Assembly (NCBI GenBank): GCA_905234365.1
Contig: CAJOHI010000008.1
Span: forward strand, 1-56,323
Direction: 5' to 3'
DNA length: 56,323 nt
DNA from: an uncultured Selenomonadaceae bacterium
GTDB taxonomy: Bacteria > Bacillota > Negativicutes > Selenomonadales > Selenomonadaceae
Shown piece after piece: positions 51,499 through 56,323 of the stretch (position 1 is its first letter; each line of letters starts with the position of its first letter). A program made the position numbers and the translations under genes. The notes beneath the pieces are model-generated. The model was not told the origin of the DNA. It saw nothing but the letters and a program-made list of their open reading frames with translations, and did not search any database.

Positions 51499-52671
51499 TT
51501 ATTTATTTAAGAAATTTTTGAGATTATCCAAAATTATATTGGCAACTTCGATTTTCGACATAATTGGAAATTCTGTTGCACCGTTTGAAGTTATCAAAGT
51601 GACAATATTTGTATCGACACCAAAACCAGCGCCTGCCGCCGTTACGTCATTTGCCACAATCATGTCAAGATTTTTCTTTTTGAGTTTGGAAATGGCATTT
51701 TCTACGACGAGTTGAGTTTCCGCAGCAAATCCAATCAAAATTTGTTGACGCTTATTTTGTCCAAGTTCCAAAAGTATATCTGGATTTTTTACAAGTTCCA
51801 ATGTTAAAGTATCGTCAGATTTTTTAATTTTTTGCTTTGAAGGTTCAGCAACGCGATAATCTGCAACGGCAGCCGCCATTATAACTGCTGATGCCGTGTT
51901 ATATTCAGATAAAACTACTTGACGCATTTCTGCTGCCGATTCAACAGGCACAACTTTAACACTAGGCGGCGTTTCCAAAGAACTCGTCGTCACTAAAATT
52001 ACTTCTGCACCACGTTCTGCCGCTACTTTAGCGATTGCATGACCCATTTTGCCGCTTGAACGATTGCCAATATATCTGACCGGATCAATCGCCTCACGAG
52101 TGCCGCCGGCAGTAACAATTATTTTACAGCCTTGCAGTGTCTTTTGCACATTTAAAATATCGTCAACATGCTTAACAATTTCTTCAGGTTCCGGCAGTCT
52201 TCCAACGCCTTCGCCACCACAAGCTAATTCACCGGTTGAAGGTTGAATTATTTTCACACCGCGATTTTTTAGCGTAACTAAATTAGATGTAACCGCTGCG
52301 CTGCGATACATTGCTTCATTCATTGCCGGAGCAATTATTAGTGGCTTAGTCATTGCGATTGCTACTGTCGTCAAGGCGTCGTCAGCAATTCCGGCCGTCA
52401 ACTTACCAATCACATTTGCCGTCGCCGGTGCAATAATCATTGCGTCGCACCATTTCGCCCATTTGATATGTGACGCAACCTCCTCATTGTCGAAAACATT
52501 AATCATAACGGGCTCTAAACTAATTTCCCTAAAGAGTTCCGCTGTGACAAATCTCGTTGCAGATTCAGTCATCACGACTCTAACTTCGTCTCCACGCTTT
52601 TTAAACTTACGCACCAAATCAACGACTTTATAAATGGCAATTCCGCCGCTTACTCCGATTATAAATTTCAT
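51499..52671 (-). CDS. coaBC: Bifunctional phosphopantothenoylcysteine decarboxylase / phosphopantothenate-cysteine ligase
   Basis: CoaBC makes 4'-phosphopantetheine on the way to coenzyme A. The product of 390 residues is normal. The N-terminal flavoprotein (CoaC) half shows GVSGGIAIYKVVDLVR, the catalytic His in SHIKWAKWCD, and the PAMNEAMY motif. The C-terminal ligase (CoaB) half starts at IIVTAGGTREAIDPVRYIGNRSSGKMG and has MAAAVADYRV and the basic KIKK motif. Start ATG 52671 follows AGGTGA. It has its own strong promoter. Confidence 0.96.
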   Translation of the reverse strand: MKFIIGVSGGIAIYKVVDLVRKFKKRGDEVRVVMTESATRFVTAELFREISLEPVMINVFDNEEVASHIKWAKWCDAMIIAPATANVIGKLTAGIADDALTTVAIAMTKPLIIAPAMNEAMYRSAAVTSNLVTLKNRGVKIIQPSTGELACGGEGVGRLPEPEEIVKHVDDILNVQKTLQGCKIIVTAGGTREAIDPVRYIGNRSSGKMGHAIAKVAAERGAEVILVTTSSLETPPSVKVVPVESAAEMRQVVLSEYNTASAVIMAAAVADYRVAEPSKQKIKKSDDTLTLELVKNPDILLELGQNKRQQILIGFAAETQLVVENAISKLKKKNLDMIVANDVTAAGAGFGVDTNIVTLITSNGATEFPIMSKIEVANIILDNLKNFLNK

Positions 52672-52703
52672 AAAATCACCTGCTTTAATATAATATTGCA
52701 GGT

Positions 52704-52732
52704 ATTTTATATTGCAAATTTGAATTTGTCAA
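52704..52732 (-). promoter_or_regulatory. coaBC promoter
   Basis: Minus strand: TTGACA (complement of 52727-52732), 17-base spacer, TAAAAT (complement of 52704-52709). ATTGCA occurs twice nearby (about 52695-52700 and 52711-52716). Confidence 0.65.
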
Positions 52733-52736
52733 CAAA

Positions 52737-53357
52737 TTAGATTGCAACCGCTCTTTCTTCGTAGAAACTCGGCTTAATCAGATTATCAATAATATTTTCT
52801 GTACTGCCTTCGCCTATCGCCACAAATTCCCAGCCACTCTCACAGCGGCAAAGTGCACCGAAAAGCATTGAAGTCATACCGTCAAACTTGCCTAACACGT
52901 TATATTGGCAAATTTCTTCGTTGGTTTCATCGTCAAAAATCTTTATGTAAGCATTCTTAATCATTCCGAAATGTTGACGGCGGCTTTTTGCTCTTGAAAC
53001 ATCAGCCATAAAGACAATCATATTATATTCTTTCGGAATTTTATCTGGCTCAATCAACATTATTTCCGTCACAGCGCCTCTATCATTCAGACATTTTCCA
53101 AGATAACGTACAGACTGCGAAGAATGTTCAGCGTTACAATAATTTATGATATCTTCATGGTCAAGCTCAACTTCATCTTTGCACATTAACATATAAGCAT
53201 GGCATTCAATAGCATTATTTTTAAAATAGTCGGAAAACCAAATTCCATTGCATTGAAAAGGCAAATGCCAACCAAGTTTAATTCTTATCTTTGAAAATTC
53301 ACCCTTGTCATTTCTGTTAAAGCAAATTTCTTGTCCATCAACCAAATTAACAGACAT
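52737..53357 (-). CDS. TerD-family stress protein
   Basis: A 206-residue cytoplasmic protein of the TerD/CABP family: N-terminal MSVNLVDGQEICF and KIRIKLGW, and C-terminal AYIKIFDDETNEEICQYNVLGKFDGMTSMLFGALCRCESGWEFVAIGEGS. The usual acidic calcium-binding loop is changed: the D-x-S-V-H-x-x-G-D segment reads HAYMLMCKDEVELDHEDIINYCNAEHSSQ here, with a different spacing. It is a single gene, with no other ter genes nearby. The family is tied to tellurite and phage/colicin resistance and to chemical stress; its mode of action is not settled. Start ATG 53357 after AGGAGA. The upstream gap contains TTAACA-AA-TGTTAA (53420-53433), a possible operator. Confidence 0.85.
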   Translation of the reverse strand: MSVNLVDGQEICFNRNDKGEFSKIRIKLGWHLPFQCNGIWFSDYFKNNAIECHAYMLMCKDEVELDHEDIINYCNAEHSSQSVRYLGKCLNDRGAVTEIMLIEPDKIPKEYNMIVFMADVSRAKSRRQHFGMIKNAYIKIFDDETNEEICQYNVLGKFDGMTSMLFGALCRCESGWEFVAIGEGSTENIIDNLIKPSFYEERAVAI

Positions 53358-53419
53358 CTCAAATCTCCTCTCACGTTAACTTTATGATTGAATAGTATTT
53401 CATTTTTTTTACAAACTTT

Positions 53420-53433
53420 TTAACAAATGTTAA
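53420..53433. promoter_or_regulatory. Small inverted repeat upstream of the terD-like gene
   Basis: TTAACA (53420-53425) and TGTTAA (53428-53433) around two A, 63 bases before the start codon. It sits where a regulator could act; no promoter hexamers could be fixed with confidence in this very AT-rich stretch. Confidence 0.3.
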
Positions 53434-53527
53434 ATTTTTTATAAACTTTTTTCAGAATATATTTATGATTTTTTTCAGTTTCATAATTAAAATTTAAGGC
53501 AGTTCTGTGAATCAATGTTAAGATGAC

Positions 53528-53572
53528 TTCTTGACTGCAAGCGTTGAGTTCGTCAAGAAAAATCTTTTTTTT
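53528..53572 (+). ncRNA. Possible small RNA 3' end or orphan terminator in the terD-tgt gap
   Basis: TTCTTGAC (53528-53535) pairs with GTCAAGAA (53552-53559) with a 16-base loop, followed after AAATC by eight T (53565-53572) on the plus strand. Both neighbouring genes are on the minus strand, so a plus-strand terminator here has no known gene to serve. Confidence 0.3.
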
Positions 53573-53626
53573 GCTATCATTCTTGGCAGCAGAAATTCCG
53601 AAACGTCGCTTTTATTATCACAATCA

Positions 53627-53646
53627 ATGTAAAAAATTTTTTACAT
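53627..53646. repeat. Perfect 20-base AT-rich palindrome
   Basis: ATGTAAAAAATTTTTTACAT is fully self-complementary. It lies in the 439-base gap between the terD-like gene and tgt (53358-53796). The rest of that gap, apart from the hairpins listed, shows no gene. Confidence 0.5.
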
Positions 53647-53756
53647 GAAACTGGGATTAAAAACCGGATTGGCATTTTAGGAGCTTGTCTAAAATATTCT
53701 AAACCGCGAAATAAGTAAATTTTGTCGCTTAATTATGTAATTATAAATAAGTTCTA

Positions 53757-53782
53757 AAAAAAATCACCGGTTGAACCGGTGT
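53757..53782 (-). terminator. tgt terminator
   Basis: Minus strand hairpin CACCGGTT/AACCGGTG (53765-53781 on plus), followed by a T run (A run 53757-53763 on plus). It lies 15 bases past the tgt stop. Confidence 0.85.
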
Positions 53783-53796
53783 GTAAGTCACAATTA

Positions 53797-54960
<1,164 letters not shown>

Positions 54961-54987
54961 TTATATTGTTTATACCAATTATAGAAC

Positions 54988-54996
54988 ATTATATCA
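54988..54996 (-). promoter_or_regulatory. tgt promoter, extended -10
   Basis: Minus strand TGATATAAT (complement of 54988-54996), about 49 bases before the tgt start; no good -35 seen. Confidence 0.4.
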
Positions 54997-55047
54997 CTTT
55001 TGCGAAGAAAAATATTGAAACGGCAAAAGATACTTAAATAAGGCAAC

Positions 55048-55069
55048 AAAAATACCCTCGAAAGAGGGC
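55048..55069 (-). terminator. Terminator of the Pro/Glu-rich protein gene
   Basis: CCCTC-GAAA-GAGGG (55055-55068), a stable GNRA-type tetraloop read on the minus strand as CCCTC-TTTC-GAGGG, followed by TATTTTTG. Confidence 0.65.
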
Positions 55070-55120
55070 GACTTGTAACAAAATGTTCAAAACACCATAT
55101 CAATCGTTGATTTTGAATTT

Positions 55121-56323
55121 TCACTGTACATTCATCGACAAATCAATAAATTTGTTAGCAAGTTTTGCCTTTTGAAGGACTTCTTCGGTGATATCTGCAC
55201 CTGCTTCAACAATAACTATTCCATTATCGGTTGTAATGGTTTTCAAGGCTTTTTTGCCAAGCAGGAAACGACGATGACGTTCTTCGGTTGCCTTATCAGC
55301 AGCTTGTTTTTTTGCAGTATCAGTTGAAGCAGCGGCTTTGGCTTTTGCTTGATTACTCATTGCCTTTTTGAGTGCAGCTCTCAAGGCCTCAGCTTGTTGC
55401 GTCATTGCAGTTTTTTCAGTCTTAGGTGGTTCCGGCTCCGGTGCCTCTGGAATTGATGCTGGTTCTTGAGTTGCTGTCTCAATGACTGGCGGTTCTGGTT
55501 CTGGTGCTGGTGATTCCGCAACCGGTTCAGATATCGACCCAGTTGCTGTATCTTCAGTAATTGGCAATTCTACTTGCTCGGCTATAGATTCTATTGCAGG
55601 TTGTTCGGCTGGCGTTTCGATTGACGTTTCAATCGTCGGCTCCGGTGTCATTGTAGTTTCAACTTCTGTTGGAATTTCAGTCGGAATATCTGCAGGCATA
55701 TCAGCGACATTTTCTACTGCTCCACTTTCCGGAACTGCTTCAGTTGGCATGTCAACCGGTGTTTCGATTGGTGCTTCTGTTGTGGCTTCACTTTGCGGTA
55801 TTGATATTTCCTCAGAAGGTGTTTCTATTACAGGTTCCGCTGCCGATCCTGTCGGCATTTCCGAGATAACCGGAGTTTCTGCTGCCTCTGCAGGTATTTC
55901 GGTAACACTTTCAGGTATTGAATCAACAACCGGTTCTGCAGGAAGTTCTGTTGGTGGTTCTGATACCGGCATTGCAGCTTCCTCAGTTGGCATTTCGGCA
56001 ACCGGCTCCGGAATTGGCTCCGGTACCGCTTCTGTTACTCCTTCTGAAATTGATTCTGCTGATACATCTGGTGTAGGCTCTGCAAGTGGATTTATCATCG
56101 TTTCGCCTGCAGGTTCCGCTATTGGTTCAGGTACCGGCTCAGTTGGAATTTCAGTAGGCGGCTCGTCTACAACTGGTTCAGGCTCATTAATGGCAACAGC
56201 GACTGGCTCCGGCTCTGGTATTGCTGTTGGAGCAGGTTCAGGCGGAGACTCAATCGCTGTTTCTGACTTAGTACGAACTATAAATTCAGTTTTTTTTTCC
56301 GAATCAGGATCAATGACGGTGAC
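55121..56323 (-). CDS. Pro/Glu-rich linker protein with C-terminal PRC-barrel-like segment (5' end outside window)
   Basis: The minus-strand frame is open to the window edge, so at least 400 residues are present and the N-terminus is missing (ATG 56098 is internal). It starts with a short ordered piece (VTVIDPDSEKKTEFIVRTKSE), then about 270 residues of Pro/Glu/Thr/Val/Ile repeats of the form PEPV, EIPTE, ETPVE, then a Lys/Ala-rich helix and the end RFLLGKKALKTITTDNGIVIVEAGADITEEVLQKAK (landmarks LGKKALKTI and ITEEVLQKAK). That end resembles the tail of PRC-barrel proteins of Negativicutes. Function unknown. The repeat makes length variation likely. Confidence 0.55.
   Translation of the reverse strand, partial: VTVIDPDSEKKTEFIVRTKSETAIESPPEPAPTAIPEPEPVAVAINEPEPVVDEPPTEIPTEPVPEPIAEPAGETMINPLAEPTPDVSAESISEGVTEAVPEPIPEPVAEMPTEEAAMPVSEPPTELPAEPVVDSIPESVTEIPAEAAETPVISEMPTGSAAEPVIETPSEEISIPQSEATTEAPIETPVDMPTEAVPESGAVENVADMPADIPTEIPTEVETTMTPEPTIETSIETPAEQPAIESIAEQVELPITEDTATGSISEPVAESPAPEPEPPVIETATQEPASIPEAPEPEPPKTEKTAMTQQAEALRAALKKAMSNQAKAKAAASTDTAKKQAADKATEERHRRFLLGKKALKTITTDNGIVIVEAGADITEEVLQKAKLANKFIDLSMNVQ

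Overview
The window looks like chromosome of a flagellated, low-to-moderate GC, Gram-negative (diderm) Firmicute, most likely Negativicutes (Selenomonas-like). The housekeeping genes are of Firmicutes type (AddA nuclease-helicase, ScpA, YebC next to RuvC, FolD, a GntR regulator close to ispE). They sit beside genes that only make sense with an outer membrane and lipopolysaccharide: a family-9 glycosyltransferase, an MsbA-like exporter, a WavE-family protein and a WbdD-like O-antigen terminator. The placement rests on gene content and protein style read by eye; no database search was possible.

Layout. 1-1568: 3' end of a large, strongly codon-biased secreted repeat protein. 1829-2689: folD, then a 400-base gene-free stretch rich in hairpins. 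3089-10726 (minus strand): addA, a radical-SAM protein, ruvC, yebC, proS. 10856-13967: a lone iron-siderophore-type permease, then minus-strand hemB and a heptosyltransferase-like gene. 14115-20412 (plus): pyrF, a GNAT acetyltransferase, pyrE, recN, a NUDIX hydrolase, an M50 protease, scpA and an MgtC-type membrane protein. 20492-22604: tail of a flagellar cluster (fliJ, a lytic transglycosylase, a MotE-like protein).

22752-32166 is the most interesting part. A strong promoter drives cysD, a cysN-cysC fusion, two tandem sulfotransferase-like genes, a ChrA-type anion transporter, a methyltransferase-kinase-coiled-coil protein resembling the O-antigen chain terminator WbdD, and cysQ. Together they can take up and activate sulfate to PAPS, transfer sulfate, and remove the by-product PAP. 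No sulfate-reduction gene is present, so this reads as a surface sulfation operon and not a cysteine-synthesis operon. The WbdD-like gene carries an in-frame run of 11 G, and a WavE-family gene 4 kb downstream carries a run of 9 G, both in an AT-rich background. These are probable phase-variation switches for surface polysaccharide.

32287-36680: htpX, a PHP-domain phosphatase, an acyl-CoA-ligase-like gene and the wavE-like gene. 36896-42109: a 1737-residue RTX-type secreted protein built from about nine related modules. 42212-44405: a MarR repressor with twin palindromic operators and the ABC exporter it probably controls. 44529-49575: ispE, a DUF4422 glycosyltransferase, a Gfo/Idh/MocA oxidoreductase, an alpha/beta hydrolase and a GntR regulator. 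49711-51432: an MsbA-like exporter. 51499-56323 (minus): coaBC, a TerD-family protein, tgt and a Pro/Glu-rich protein cut by the window edge. No tRNA, rRNA, CRISPR array, transposase or integrase was recognised.
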